A stretch of 64,000 bases of DNA from assembly GCF_030551875.1 (NCBI RefSeq), contig NZ_JAUOZU010000012.1, positions 124,001-188,000 of the forward strand. Direction: 5' to 3'. The first letter of the stretch is position 1; every line of letters starts with the position of its first letter. The position numbers and the translations under genes are program-made. This document shows, one piece after another, positions 1 to 7,937 of this stretch. The notes beneath the pieces are model-generated. The model had not been told where the DNA came from and made no database searches. It saw only the letters and a program-made list of their open reading frames with translations. The stretch is from Fluviirhizobium alvei (GTDB taxonomy: Bacteria; Pseudomonadota; Alphaproteobacteria; Rhizobiales; Rhizobiaceae).

Positions 1-335
1 CGCTCGATCCGCATTTCAACATGTGGAAAGCATCCGAACCCGTTGTCGGCGGGTGGATTCGCGACAATCTCGGCCCCAAGCGCATTGCTGGCGATCTCAA
101 GGACGGGTTGATGGCCGCACTCCGGCTGGCCGAAGCCATGCCCGATCTCGCCTCCAGAGCCGAAAAAATGTCTTATGAGATTTCGGCAATGGCTGAAAAC
201 GGCTTCCGTTTCGACGCCAGTACTGCCGAAGCAATCGGTCGTTCGGAGGCAAGACATTCGCGTTGGGGACGAGTTGCTCTCTGGGTCATTGCTGTCAGCT
301 TGGTTTATATTGCCTTTCGCATCAGCGAATTTTGA
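1..335 (+). CDS. ubiB: UbiB family protein, 3' end only
   Basis: The reading frame is open from base 3 and encodes the last ~110 residues of an ABC1/UbiB-family atypical kinase-like protein needed for ubiquinone biosynthesis. The visible part starts in LDPHFNMW, as in the rhizobial UbiB C-terminal region, runs through a charged helical stretch (EAIGRSEARHSR) and ends with one hydrophobic segment (VALWVIAVSLVYIAFRI) that would anchor it in the inner membrane. The kinase-like core lies outside the window, so the call rests on the tail alone. No terminator-like hairpin is seen before the next gene. Confidence 0.75.
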   Translation, partial: LDPHFNMWKASEPVVGGWIRDNLGPKRIAGDLKDGLMAALRLAEAMPDLASRAEKMSYEISAMAENGFRFDASTAEAIGRSEARHSRWGRVALWVIAVSLVYIAFRISEF

Positions 336-412
336 AACAGATTCCTTATTTAGCTCTTGATCTTTGTCATAAACTGGATAATCGATCACTCACATTCAAT
401 GGAGTGATGACG

Positions 413-796
413 ATGCCAAGCATTCTGATGCTGCTTGGAAGGTTGCTTCTCTCGGCAATCTTTATTCAGGCCGGATTGTGGAAGTTGCAAAACGCCGATG
501 TAGCAATCTCCTACTTTCAATCGGTAGGACTTCCATTTGCTAGCATCCTAGTCTGGCCTGTGATTTTTGTTGAATTGCTGGGCGGGATTGCCATTTTTTT
601 GGGCTATCGGGTGATAATTGCAGCACCTATTCTTGCTGCCTTCACCCTATCCGCAGCACTGATCGGACATCACAACTTTGCGGATATTGTCGATTTTCAG
701 GCTTTCATGAAGGATCTCGCCATCGCAGGTGGGCTCTTGTATGTTGCGGCCAATGGGACCGGGCTGATTTCGCTCGATGCACGACGGGGCGTCTGA
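413..796 (+). CDS. DoxX family membrane protein
   Basis: Predicted inner-membrane protein of about 127 residues with four hydrophobic segments, typical of the DoxX/SURF4-like family (LLGRLLLSAIFIQAGLWKL near the N-terminus; then VELLGGIAIFLGYR). Members are linked to redox or thiol metabolism, but no specific substrate can be given here. The frame is open from further upstream; I chose the ATG at 413 because GGAG at 401-404 sits about 8 bases before it. The ATG at 407 is an alternative. It converges on pcaQ with a 17-bp gap and is not part of the pca operons. Confidence 0.75.
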   Translation: MPSILMLLGRLLLSAIFIQAGLWKLQNADVAISYFQSVGLPFASILVWPVIFVELLGGIAIFLGYRVIIAAPILAAFTLSAALIGHHNFADIVDFQAFMKDLAIAGGLLYVAANGTGLISLDARRGV

Positions 797-813
797 GGTT
801 TGAAGACAGAACC

Positions 814-1737
814 CTAAAGGCCCCTGCCCGTCCGTTTCGCATGTTCGCGAATGGTATTGATCATGATCGTCAGCGACAGGTTGGGTACGGCATCGGCGCG
901 CAACGTCAGGCCAACGGCACCTCTGGTTTCGGACGTGTCGATATCGAGGGTGGCGAGTTGCCCGGTCGCGAGGTCATTGGCGATGACACCGCGTGAAATG
1001 ATCCATATCGCATCGTTGCGCGCGAGATAGGCGCGGCCGAAACTGTCCGATACCGTCTCGATGACATTGGCGAGATCCGGGATGCCATTGGTCACCAAGA
1101 GCCGGTCCACGAACGGCCGGATGATGGAGGCTGCCGTCGGCATCAGCACCGTATACGCCGTGAGTTCACTGAGCGAAAACTGGCGGCGACCGCGCAGCGG
1201 ATGATCCGGCCGGACAGCAAAGACGACCTCTTCCGAATAAAGCGGCTCGAAATGCAGGCCGGTCATGCGCTCGGGTGCGGCCAGGCGCCCAACGACGAGA
1301 TCGAGATCGCCGGTGCGGAGCGCATCGAGAAGCCAGCGGTTTTCTCCCGTCGCAATGGTCACGGGACTGCCTGTGCCGGCCTGCATGAACTCTGCCACCG
1401 CATCGGGCATGAAACTCGCCGATGCGGTGGGCAAGGCGCCGATCCGGATCGGTGGGCCCATCGAGTTGCGCGCCTGCGCGATCGATTCGACGCCACGCCT
1501 GATGGCCGCAATGCTCTCGCCCGCATGGCGTAGAAACACCTCTCCGAACCGGGTAATGCGGATGCCGCGCCCATCCTTCTCGAACAGTTCGGCGCCGAGG
1601 ATTTCCTCCAGCTCGCGGATCGTGCGGGTTACTGCCGGCTGGGTGACCGAAAGCACGTCAGCCGCCTTGCCCACGCTTTTCTGTCGCGCAACCTCTATAA
1701 GAGTCTGCAGGTGTCGGAACTTGATTCGATGATCCAA
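814..1737 (-). CDS. pcaQ: LysR-type activator PcaQ of protocatechuate genes
   Basis: A 307-residue LysR-family regulator with an N-terminal winged helix-turn-helix (about residues 5-62, beginning IKFRHLQTLIEVARQKSVGKAADVL) and a C-terminal effector-binding domain. The sequence resembles PcaQ of Sinorhizobium and Agrobacterium (RIKFRHLQT, GDLDLVVGRLAAP, YSEEVVFAVRPDHPL). PcaQ activates pcaD and downstream genes in response to beta-carboxymuconate or gamma-carboxymuconolactone. The gene diverges from pcaD. The only start in the right frame near the family N-terminus is TTG at 1737; an ATG nearby is out of frame. The candidate binding site lies 4 bp upstream of this start. Confidence 0.92.
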   Translation of the reverse strand: MDHRIKFRHLQTLIEVARQKSVGKAADVLSVTQPAVTRTIRELEEILGAELFEKDGRGIRITRFGEVFLRHAGESIAAIRRGVESIAQARNSMGPPIRIGALPTASASFMPDAVAEFMQAGTGSPVTIATGENRWLLDALRTGDLDLVVGRLAAPERMTGLHFEPLYSEEVVFAVRPDHPLRGRRQFSLSELTAYTVLMPTAASIIRPFVDRLLVTNGIPDLANVIETVSDSFGRAYLARNDAIWIISRGVIANDLATGQLATLDIDTSETRGAVGLTLRADAVPNLSLTIMINTIREHAKRTGRGL

Positions 1738-1740
1738 TGC

Positions 1741-1756
1741 ATAATCTCTTGGTTAT
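1741..1756. promoter_or_regulatory. PcaQ binding site in the pcaQ/pcaD gap
   Basis: ATAATC-N4-GGTTAT, an inverted repeat with five of six pairs matched, in the 92-bp gap between the divergent pcaQ and pcaD starts. It matches the dyad I recall for PcaQ of S. meliloti (ATAACC-N4-GGTTAA) at 10 of 12 positions. It is 74 bp from the pcaD start and directly upstream of pcaQ, so it could serve both activation of pcaDCHG and autoregulation. Confidence 0.7.
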
Positions 1757-1829
1757 GTGTTTGGTCGTAAATATCATTATACCGAACGAAATTCATCCGT
1801 TATTCAAAGATCAGGAAGAGGATCACGCC

Positions 1830-2618
1830 ATGGCTTTCGCCAAGATCAACGGCAATGTGCTGCATTACGAATATCTGACGGAATCGCCCAAGGCGCCGGT
1901 TCTGGTGCTCATCAATTCGCTCGGAACCGATTTCCGGATCTGGCTGCCGCTGATCGATGAACTGACCGAAGATTGGTCGATCCTGCTCTATGACAAGCGC
2001 GGCCATGGACTGTCCGATGTCGGTGCAGCTCCCTATACGATCGAGGACCATGCTGACGATCTTATCGCGCTCATGGCACATGTCGGCATCAGGAAGGCCA
2101 ATATCTGCGGGCTTTCGGTCGGCGGGTTGATCACCCAGGGCGTCTACAAGAAGCGGCCGGATCTCGTCGAAAAGATCATCCTGTGCGACACCGCCCACAA
2201 GATCGGCACACCGGACATGTGGAACGGCCGCATCGAGGCGATTGCCGCCAATGGCATCGAGCCGATGGCCGACGCAGTTCTGGAACGCTGGTTCACCAGA
2301 GACTTCCGCGACAAGCGCGCGATCGATCTCGTCGGATATCGCAACATGCTCATCCGACAGCCGGTGGCCGGTTACAACGGAACCTGCGCCGCCATTCGCG
2401 ATGCCGATTTCACCGATCTCGTTCGCAGCATCAAGGTACCGACGCTTTGCATCGTCGGTGACCAGGACGGCTCGACGCCGCCGGATCTTGTCCGCTCGAC
2501 ATCCGAGCTCATTCCCGATGCGGAATTCGAGATCATCGAGGGATGCGGCCACATTCCCTGTGTCGAACAGCCCGAGGCGCTTGCCGAACTGCTGACCGAT
2601 TTCATTTCCGAAGGATAA
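1830..2618 (+). CDS. pcaD: 3-oxoadipate enol-lactonase
   Basis: A 262-residue alpha/beta-hydrolase that hydrolyses beta-ketoadipate enol-lactone to beta-ketoadipate (3-oxoadipate). The nucleophile elbow is CGLSVGG with Ser96; GDQDGSTPP gives the likely catalytic Asp213 and GCGHIPCVEQP gives His241. The open frame extends back to 1737, but the ATG at 1830 fits family length and is preceded by the purine-rich AGGAAGAGG at 1813-1821. It is the first gene of pcaDCHG, with 8 bp to pcaC, and should be activated by PcaQ. Confidence 0.95.
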   Translation: MAFAKINGNVLHYEYLTESPKAPVLVLINSLGTDFRIWLPLIDELTEDWSILLYDKRGHGLSDVGAAPYTIEDHADDLIALMAHVGIRKANICGLSVGGLITQGVYKKRPDLVEKIILCDTAHKIGTPDMWNGRIEAIAANGIEPMADAVLERWFTRDFRDKRAIDLVGYRNMLIRQPVAGYNGTCAAIRDADFTDLVRSIKVPTLCIVGDQDGSTPPDLVRSTSELIPDAEFEIIEGCGHIPCVEQPEALAELLTDFISEG

Positions 2619-2626
2619 GAGGCACC

Positions 2627-3025
2627 ATGTCGAGCAAAGATCAGCCCAGCGACCGCTTCCTTCAGGGCATGGAGACGCGCCGATCCGTGCTCGGCAACAA
2701 GCATGTCGACAATGCCGAGAAGAACAAGACCCCGTTCGACGAGCCCTTTCAGACGCTGATCACCGAGTCGGCCTGGGGTCATGTCTGGTCGCGGCCCAAC
2801 TGGACCAAGCGCGAGCGTTCGATGGTAACGATCGCGCTTCTGGCGGCACTCGGCCATTATGACGAAGTCGCCATGCATGTACGCGCCACGGCCAACACCG
2901 GCGCGACCAAGGAAGACCTGCGCGAAGCCATGCTGCATGTGGCGATCTATGCCGGTGTTCCGGCCGCCAACCATGCCATCAAGATCATAAAAAATGTGCT
3001 GGAAGAGATGGAAGCAACCGCTTAA
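2627..3025 (+). CDS. pcaC: 4-carboxymuconolactone decarboxylase
   Basis: A 132-residue protein of the carboxymuconolactone decarboxylase/AhpD-like family. It decarboxylates gamma-carboxymuconolactone to the enol-lactone that PcaD then opens. Family features are the helical block [56 protein letters not shown] used the ATG at 2627, eight bases after the pcaD stop and preceded by AAGAGG. The open frame begins earlier, at 2543, but that would overlap pcaD by 76 bp. The single-domain length matches the separate PcaC seen in rhizobia; it is not a PcaL fusion with PcaD. Confidence 0.94.
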   Translation: MSSKDQPSDRFLQGMETRRSVLGNKHVDNAEKNKTPFDEPFQTLITESAWGHVWSRPNWTKRERSMVTIALLAALGHYDEVAMHVRATANTGATKEDLREAMLHVAIYAGVPAANHAIKIIKNVLEEMEATA

Positions 3026-3042
3026 CCCTAGGAGGAAGGACC

Positions 3043-3783
3043 ATGAAAAACACGATGCCTGAGACAGGCGCGTTTTTCGCTCGGGATCGCCAATGGCACC
3101 CGCCAGCCTATACGGAAATCTACAAGACATCCGTGACCCGCTCGCCGCAACGCGCCCTTCTGTCGTTCGAAGGCACCAAGAGCGAAATCACAGGCCCGGT
3201 CTTCGGCCACAACATGCTCAACGAGCTCGATAACGACCTGATCATGAACTATGCCAAGCCGGGCGAAATGCCGATCGGCCAGCGCATTCTCGTGCATGGC
3301 CGCGTGCTCGATGAACGGGGCCGCGGTGTGCCCAACACGCTGGTGGAATTCTGGCAGGCCAATGCCGGCGGGCGCTATCGCCACAAGAAGGAAACCTATC
3401 TTGCCGCGATCGACCCGAATTTCGGCGGCGTCGGCCGGACCATCACCGACGAGGATGGCTATTACTGGTTCAAGACCATCAAGCCCGGCCCCTATCCGTG
3501 GATGAACTGGGTCAATGACTGGCGTCCGGCACACATCCATTTCTCGGTGTTCGGCCATGGCTTCGGTCAGCGCCTGATCACCCAGATGTATTTCGAAGGC
3601 GATCCGCTGATCTGGAAATGTCCGATCGTCAAGACGATCCCGTCCGAAGAGGCGATCAACCAGCTCATCGCGCCGCTCGATCTCAACGCGACCATTCCAA
3701 TGGATATGCGCGCCTACAAGTTCGATATCGTTCTGCGCGGCCGCCGCTCGACCCTGTTCGAAAACCGCAAGGAGGGCAACTGA
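3043..3783 (+). CDS. pcaH: Protocatechuate 3,4-dioxygenase beta subunit
   Basis: A 246-residue iron-bearing subunit of the intradiol ring-cleaving dioxygenase that turns protocatechuate into 3-carboxy-cis,cis-muconate. By spacing relative to the Pseudomonas enzyme, the Fe(III) ligands are Tyr112 (GGRYRHK), Tyr151 (PGPYPW), His164 and His166 (RPAHIHF); all four are present. The start ATG at 3043 follows AGGAGGAAGG. The gene ends one base before pcaG, as expected for subunits made together. Confidence 0.96.
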   Translation: MKNTMPETGAFFARDRQWHPPAYTEIYKTSVTRSPQRALLSFEGTKSEITGPVFGHNMLNELDNDLIMNYAKPGEMPIGQRILVHGRVLDERGRGVPNTLVEFWQANAGGRYRHKKETYLAAIDPNFGGVGRTITDEDGYYWFKTIKPGPYPWMNWVNDWRPAHIHFSVFGHGFGQRLITQMYFEGDPLIWKCPIVKTIPSEEAINQLIAPLDLNATIPMDMRAYKFDIVLRGRRSTLFENRKEGN

Positions 3784-3784
3784 T

Positions 3785-4408
3785 ATGGTACAGTCTCTCG
3801 GTTACCTGAAGGAAACCCCTTCCCAGACCGCCGGCCCCTACGTGCATATCGGCTGCACGCCGAATTTTACCGGCATCCACGGCATCTTCGACAAGGATCT
3901 CGGCTCGGGTCCGCTCACCAATGACAAGACCAAGGGCGAGCGCATCACCATTCGCGGCCATGTCTATGACGGCACCGGCACGCCGCTCAAGGATGCGCTG
4001 GTGGAAATCTGGCAGGCGGATGCGGACGGATTGTTCCCCAGCCCGACCGAAACGCGCGGCAAGGCCGATCCGAACTTCACCGGCTGGGCCCGTTGCCCGG
4101 GCGACATGGATACCGGCGAATTCGTGTTCGAGACGATCAAGCCGGGCCGCACGCCTTTCCGCGATCGCGATCCGCGCCTGCAGGCTCCGCACATCACCTT
4201 CTGGGTGGTGGCACGCGGCATCAATATCGGTCTGCATACCCGCATGTATTTCTCCGACGAGGAGAAGGCCAACAGCGAAGACCCGATCCTCAACATGATC
4301 GAACTGAAGGTGCGCGTGCCGACCCTGATCGGCCGTCGGGATGGAGACACGATCCATTTCGACATCCACCTGCAGGGCGACAAGGAAACGATCTTCTTCG
4401 ACATGTAA
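3785..4408 (+). CDS. pcaG: Protocatechuate 3,4-dioxygenase alpha subunit
   Basis: A 207-residue partner subunit of PcaH. It has the same intradiol dioxygenase fold but lacks the HIH iron-ligand pair (APHITFWVVARG replaces RPAHIHF), which is normal for the alpha subunit; it helps shape the active site of the alpha-beta protomer. The N-terminus (ETPSQTAGPYVHIGCTP) is characteristic. It is the last gene of pcaDCHG; pcaB, which follows pcaG in S. meliloti as I recall, sits instead after pcaF here. A strong hairpin follows the stop. Confidence 0.96.
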   Translation: MVQSLGYLKETPSQTAGPYVHIGCTPNFTGIHGIFDKDLGSGPLTNDKTKGERITIRGHVYDGTGTPLKDALVEIWQADADGLFPSPTETRGKADPNFTGWARCPGDMDTGEFVFETIKPGRTPFRDRDPRLQAPHITFWVVARGINIGLHTRMYFSDEEKANSEDPILNMIELKVRVPTLIGRRDGDTIHFDIHLQGDKETIFFDM

Positions 4409-4416
4409 AAACCGGT

Positions 4417-4434
4417 GGCGCCCTTCGGGGCGCC
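4417..4434. terminator. Bidirectional terminator hairpin between pcaG and pcaR
   Basis: Perfect 7-bp stem GGCGCCC / GGGCGCC closed by a TTCG tetraloop, located 8 bp after the pcaG stop and 2 bp after the pcaR stop. The genes converge, so one hairpin can serve both. Short A-rich sequence lies on the pcaG side (AAAAA before the stem), which gives a T run for transcripts coming from pcaR. Confidence 0.75.
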
Positions 4435-4436
4435 GC

Positions 4437-5198
4437 TCAACTCAGCATCGACGCCAGTTCCCTGCTGACCTTTCCAAGCGCCGGCAGGTAGCGTTCGACA
4501 AGGACAGACGGCGGTTCTACCCCCACCGACAATCCGACATTCAAGGCTGCAACCACCTGCTGGCGCGCATTGCGCAACGGCACTGCGATCGAACGCAACC
4601 CGATTTCCACCTCCTGATCAATGATGGCATAGCCGTCATTCCGTACCGTTGCGAGCACAGCCATCAGCGCATCGATATCGGTCACCGTACGCTCCGTCCG
4701 CTTTTCAAGGGACGAGGCTTCGAACAGCCGTCTGGCCTCCGCCGGATCCAATGCCGCGAGCAGGACCCGACCCATCGAAGTGCAGTAGGCGGGCAGGCGC
4801 GAGCCGGGCATCAGCGCTATCGACATGACACGGCGCTGGGCGGCGCGGGCGACATAGACGATCTCGGTCTCATCGAGGATCGACACGCTCGTGCTTTCGC
4901 CGATCTCCTGGCTGAGACGATCGAGCACCGGCTGGACGATGCGTGGTAGCGGCATGGCAGCGAGACAGCCGGTGCCGAGCCGCAGCACGCGCGGCGTCAG
5001 CGTGAAGAACTTGCCGTCGTAATCGGCATAGCCTGATTCCGACAGCGTCAGCAGACAACGGCGGGTCGTTGCGCGGTCGAGATCCGTTATCTCGGCTGCT
5101 TCCGAGATCGACAGGCGCGGCCGCTCGGCGCTGAAGGCTTCGATAACCTTCAGACCCTTGAGCAGGCCTCCCATGACATCGCGTTCCTTGACCGTCAT
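4437..5198 (-). CDS. pcaR: IclR-family regulator PcaR of pcaIJFB
   Basis: A 253-residue IclR-type regulator: N-terminal winged HTH (about residues 10-70, LLKGLKVIEAFSAERPRLSISEAAEITDLDRATTRRCLLTL) and a C-terminal effector domain (ARAAQRRVMSIALMPGSRLPAYCTSMGRVLLA). It is close to PcaR/PcaU/PobR-type regulators that respond to beta-ketoadipate or related acids. I chose the ATG at 5198 (MTVKERDVMGGLLKGL); the open frame runs back to 5309 but that would cover the operator. It diverges from pcaI across a 132-bp gap with a large inverted repeat. Confidence 0.9.
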   Translation of the reverse strand: MTVKERDVMGGLLKGLKVIEAFSAERPRLSISEAAEITDLDRATTRRCLLTLSESGYADYDGKFFTLTPRVLRLGTGCLAAMPLPRIVQPVLDRLSQEIGESTSVSILDETEIVYVARAAQRRVMSIALMPGSRLPAYCTSMGRVLLAALDPAEARRLFEASSLEKRTERTVTDIDALMAVLATVRNDGYAIIDQEVEIGLRSIAVPLRNARQQVVAALNVGLSVGVEPPSVLVERYLPALGKVSRELASMLS

Positions 5199-5208
5199 TC
5201 TCGCCTCA

Positions 5209-5249
5209 TTTTGTGCGATATTCGAACAAAGTTCATATAACGCACAAAA
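5209..5249. promoter_or_regulatory. Candidate PcaR operator in the pcaR/pcaI gap
   Basis: Two 19-bp arms separated by AAA: left arm TTTTGTGCGATATTCGAAC (5209-5227), right arm GTTCATATAACGCACAAAA (5231-5249). They pair at 16 of 19 positions, with the outer nine perfect. Read outward from the centre, each arm resembles GTTCGATAATCGCAC, the element I recall for PcaR of Pseudomonas. It lies only 11 bp from the pcaR start and 82 bp from pcaI, as expected for autorepression of pcaR and control of pcaIJFB. Confidence 0.75.
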
Positions 5250-5330
5250 CCATTGCCGTCGAGCCAATTCCTGCTTAGGCTTTCCACCATCGCCGGATTG
5301 CATTTGCACGCATCCGGAACGGAGGATCTG

Positions 5331-6038
5331 ATGGACAAGACGATTGCAAGCCTCAAGGAGGCGGTCGCCGATATCGGTGATGGCGCCACCGTGATGATCG
5401 GTGGCTTCGGTGGCTCAGGCGCCCCGATCGAACTCATTCATGCTCTGATCGACAAGGGCCCCAAGGGGCTCACCGTCATCAACAACAATGCGGGCAACGG
5501 CCGTATCGGTATCGCGGCGATGATCGATGCCGGCATGATCAAGAAAATGATCTGCTCGTTTCCGCGCTCGTCGGATCCGCGGGCTTTCACCGACCGCTAT
5601 CTCGCTGGCGAAATCGAGCTGGAACTGGTGCCGCAGGGGACGCTTGCCGAACGTATCCGTGCCGGTGGCGCGGGCATTCCGGCCTTCTATACACCGACCG
5701 CCTATGGCACCGAGCTCGCCAATGGCAAGGTGATCGCCGAATTCGAAGGCCGGTCCTATGTACAGGAGCGCTGGCTCAAGGCCGATTTCGCCATCGTGAA
5801 GGCCCATGTCGGGGATACGCACGGCAACCTCACCTACAACAAGGCCGGCCGCAACTTCAATCCGCTGATGTGCATGGCCGCAGCCCGGACGATTGCCCAG
5901 GTTTCCACCATCGTGCCGGCGGGCGGCATCGATCCCGAACAGGTCATCACGCCCGGCATCTTTGTCAATGGCGTGGTGGAAGTGAAGAATCCGCAACAGG
6001 AAGAAGAGCTCATTCGAGCCGGGGTGGCCTACGCATGA
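5331..6038 (+). CDS. pcaI: 3-oxoadipate CoA-transferase subunit A
   Basis: A 235-residue class I CoA-transferase alpha subunit. With PcaJ it moves CoA from succinyl-CoA to 3-oxoadipate, giving 3-oxoadipyl-CoA. Visible family features are the glycine-rich start GDGATVMIGGFGGSGAPIELI and VNGVVEV near the C-terminus. The start ATG at 5331 follows GGAGG at 5321-5325. It begins the pcaIJFB operon and overlaps pcaJ through ATGA. Confidence 0.95.
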   Translation: MDKTIASLKEAVADIGDGATVMIGGFGGSGAPIELIHALIDKGPKGLTVINNNAGNGRIGIAAMIDAGMIKKMICSFPRSSDPRAFTDRYLAGEIELELVPQGTLAERIRAGGAGIPAFYTPTAYGTELANGKVIAEFEGRSYVQERWLKADFAIVKAHVGDTHGNLTYNKAGRNFNPLMCMAAARTIAQVSTIVPAGGIDPEQVITPGIFVNGVVEVKNPQQEEELIRAGVAYA

Positions 6039-6724
6039 CCGTCAACACACGCGAAGACATCAAGCTTTCCAACGCCCAGATCGCCTGGCGCGCAGCCCAG
6101 GACATTCAGGATGGCGCCTATGTCAATCTCGGCATCGGGTTCCCGGAAATGGTCGCCAAGTTCCAGCCGCCGGGCCGCGAGGCGATTTTCCATACCGAGA
6201 ACGGCATTCTCAACTTCGGCGAACCGCCAGCGCCGGGGGAGGAAGACTGGGACCTGATCAATGCCGGCAAGAAGGCCGTGACCTTGAAGCCGGGGGCTGC
6301 GTTCTTCCACCATGCCGACAGCTTTGCCATGGTGCGCGGTGGCCATCTCGACGTCGCCATTCTCGGCGCCTACCAGGTCGCACAGAACGGTGACCTCGCC
6401 AACTGGCGCGTCGGCTCCAAGGGCGTTCCCGCCGTTGGCGGCGCGATGGACCTTGTACATGGCGCCAAGCAGGTCGTCGTCATTACCGAACATGTGACCA
6501 AGGATGGCAAGCCCAAGCTGGTCGATCAATGCACCTTCCCGCTGACCGGCGTCGGCTGCATCACCCGCGTTTATACGAGCCATGCCGTGATCGATATCGT
6601 CGATGGCCGTTTCGTCGTCCGCGAGAAGCTGGCCGACATGACGATGGACGAATTGCAGGCCATGACCGGCGCCCCCTTGCATGTCGATGGTCCCGTTGCC
6701 GATCTCGTCGTGCCGAAACTCTGA
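6035..6724 (+). CDS. pcaJ: 3-oxoadipate CoA-transferase subunit B
   Basis: A 229-residue class I CoA-transferase beta subunit. The catalytic glutamate that forms the CoA thioester is likely Glu55 in HTENGILNFG. The NLGIGFPEMV and SKGVPAVGGAMDLVHGAKQVVV stretches are typical. The start ATG overlaps the pcaI stop by four bases (ATGA), implying coupled translation and balanced subunits. The open frame extends upstream to 5870 inside pcaI, but that is not a plausible start. Confidence 0.95.
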   Translation: MTVNTREDIKLSNAQIAWRAAQDIQDGAYVNLGIGFPEMVAKFQPPGREAIFHTENGILNFGEPPAPGEEDWDLINAGKKAVTLKPGAAFFHHADSFAMVRGGHLDVAILGAYQVAQNGDLANWRVGSKGVPAVGGAMDLVHGAKQVVVITEHVTKDGKPKLVDQCTFPLTGVGCITRVYTSHAVIDIVDGRFVVREKLADMTMDELQAMTGAPLHVDGPVADLVVPKL

Positions 6725-6733
6725 GGAAACATC

Positions 6734-7936
6734 ATGTCTGAAGCCTATATCTGCGCCTATGTGCGCACGCCGATCGGCCGTTTCGGCGGTTCGCTCTCTG
6801 CCGTGCGTGCCGATGATCTCGGCGCCATTCCGCTGAAGGCGCTTGCCGAGGCCCATCCCTCGCTCGACCTTGAAGCGATCGATGACGTCATCTTCGGCTG
6901 CGCCAACCAGGCGGGCGAAGACAACCGCTCGGTTGCCCGCATGTCGCTGCTGCTCGCCGGCTATCCGGTCAAGGTCACCGGCACAACCATCAACCGCCTC
7001 TGCGGATCCGGCATGGATGCCATCATCACGGCTGCCCGTTCCATCAAGGCCGGCGAAGCCGAACTGGTGATCGCCGGTGGCGTCGAGAGCATGAGCCGGG
7101 CTCCTTTCGTCATGGGCAAGGCGGACAGCGCCTTCTCGCGGTCGATGGAACTGCAGGACACGACGATCGGCTGGCGCTTCATCAATCCGCTGATGAAGAA
7201 GCAGTATGGCGTCGATTCGATGCCGGAAACCGCCGAAAATGTCGCTGACGATTACAAGGTCAATCGCGAGGACCAGGATGCCTTTGCCCTGCGTTCGCAG
7301 GCGAAAGCTGCCGAAGCACAGGCCAACGGGCGTCTCGGCAAGGAAATCACGCCGGTGACGATTCCCCAGCGCAAGGGCGATCCGATCGTCGTCGACAAGG
7401 ATGAACATCCGCGTGCCACGACCATGGAAGCGCTCGGCAAGCTGAAGCCGATCGTTCGCGCCGACGGCACCATTACCGCCGGCAACGCTTCTGGCGTCAA
7501 TGATGGCGCGGCTGCCCTCATCATCGCTTCGGAAGCGGCTGCGAAGAAATATGGTCTGACCCCGATCGCCCGCATTCTCGGCGGTGCCACCGCCGGCGTG
7601 CCGCCGCGCATCATGGGCATCGGCCCGGCACCCGCAACGGCAAAGCTTCTTGCCCGGCTTGGGCTGAAGCAGGAACAGCTCGACGTGATCGAACTCAACG
7701 AGGCCTTTGCCAGCCAGGGGCTTGCTACGCTTCGCGAGCTCGGCATCGCTGATGACGATTCCCGCGTCAATCCGAATGGCGGCGCCATCGCACTCGGCCA
7801 TCCACTGGGCATGTCGGGCGCCCGTATTACCGGCACGGCGGCCTTGCAACTTGCGCTGACTGGCGGCAAGTATTCGATCTCCACCATGTGCATTGGCGTC
7901 GGCCAGGGCATCGCCGTGGGTCTCGAACGGGTGTGA
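6734..7936 (+). CDS. pcaF: 3-oxoadipyl-CoA thiolase
   Basis: A 400-residue thiolase that splits 3-oxoadipyl-CoA into succinyl-CoA and acetyl-CoA, the last pathway step. The catalytic residues are visible: Cys90 (NRLCGSGMDAI), His356 (GGAIALGHPLGMSGAR) and Cys386 (STMCIGVGQG). Length and the N-terminus AYICAYVRTPIGRFGGSLSAVRADDLGA match PcaF rather than acetyl-CoA acetyltransferase. It lies 9 bp after pcaJ and 1 bp before pcaB. Confidence 0.96.
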   Translation: MSEAYICAYVRTPIGRFGGSLSAVRADDLGAIPLKALAEAHPSLDLEAIDDVIFGCANQAGEDNRSVARMSLLLAGYPVKVTGTTINRLCGSGMDAIITAARSIKAGEAELVIAGGVESMSRAPFVMGKADSAFSRSMELQDTTIGWRFINPLMKKQYGVDSMPETAENVADDYKVNREDQDAFALRSQAKAAEAQANGRLGKEITPVTIPQRKGDPIVVDKDEHPRATTMEALGKLKPIVRADGTITAGNASGVNDGAAALIIASEAAAKKYGLTPIARILGGATAGVPPRIMGIGPAPATAKLLARLGLKQEQLDVIELNEAFASQGLATLRELGIADDDSRVNPNGGAIALGHPLGMSGARITGTAALQLALTGGKYSISTMCIGVGQGIAVGLERV

Positions 7937-7937
7937 C

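Noticed and set aside
3028-3558. 176-residue frame opposite pcaH (-)
   Set aside because: Shadow of a certain gene whose iron ligands are all in place on the plus strand.
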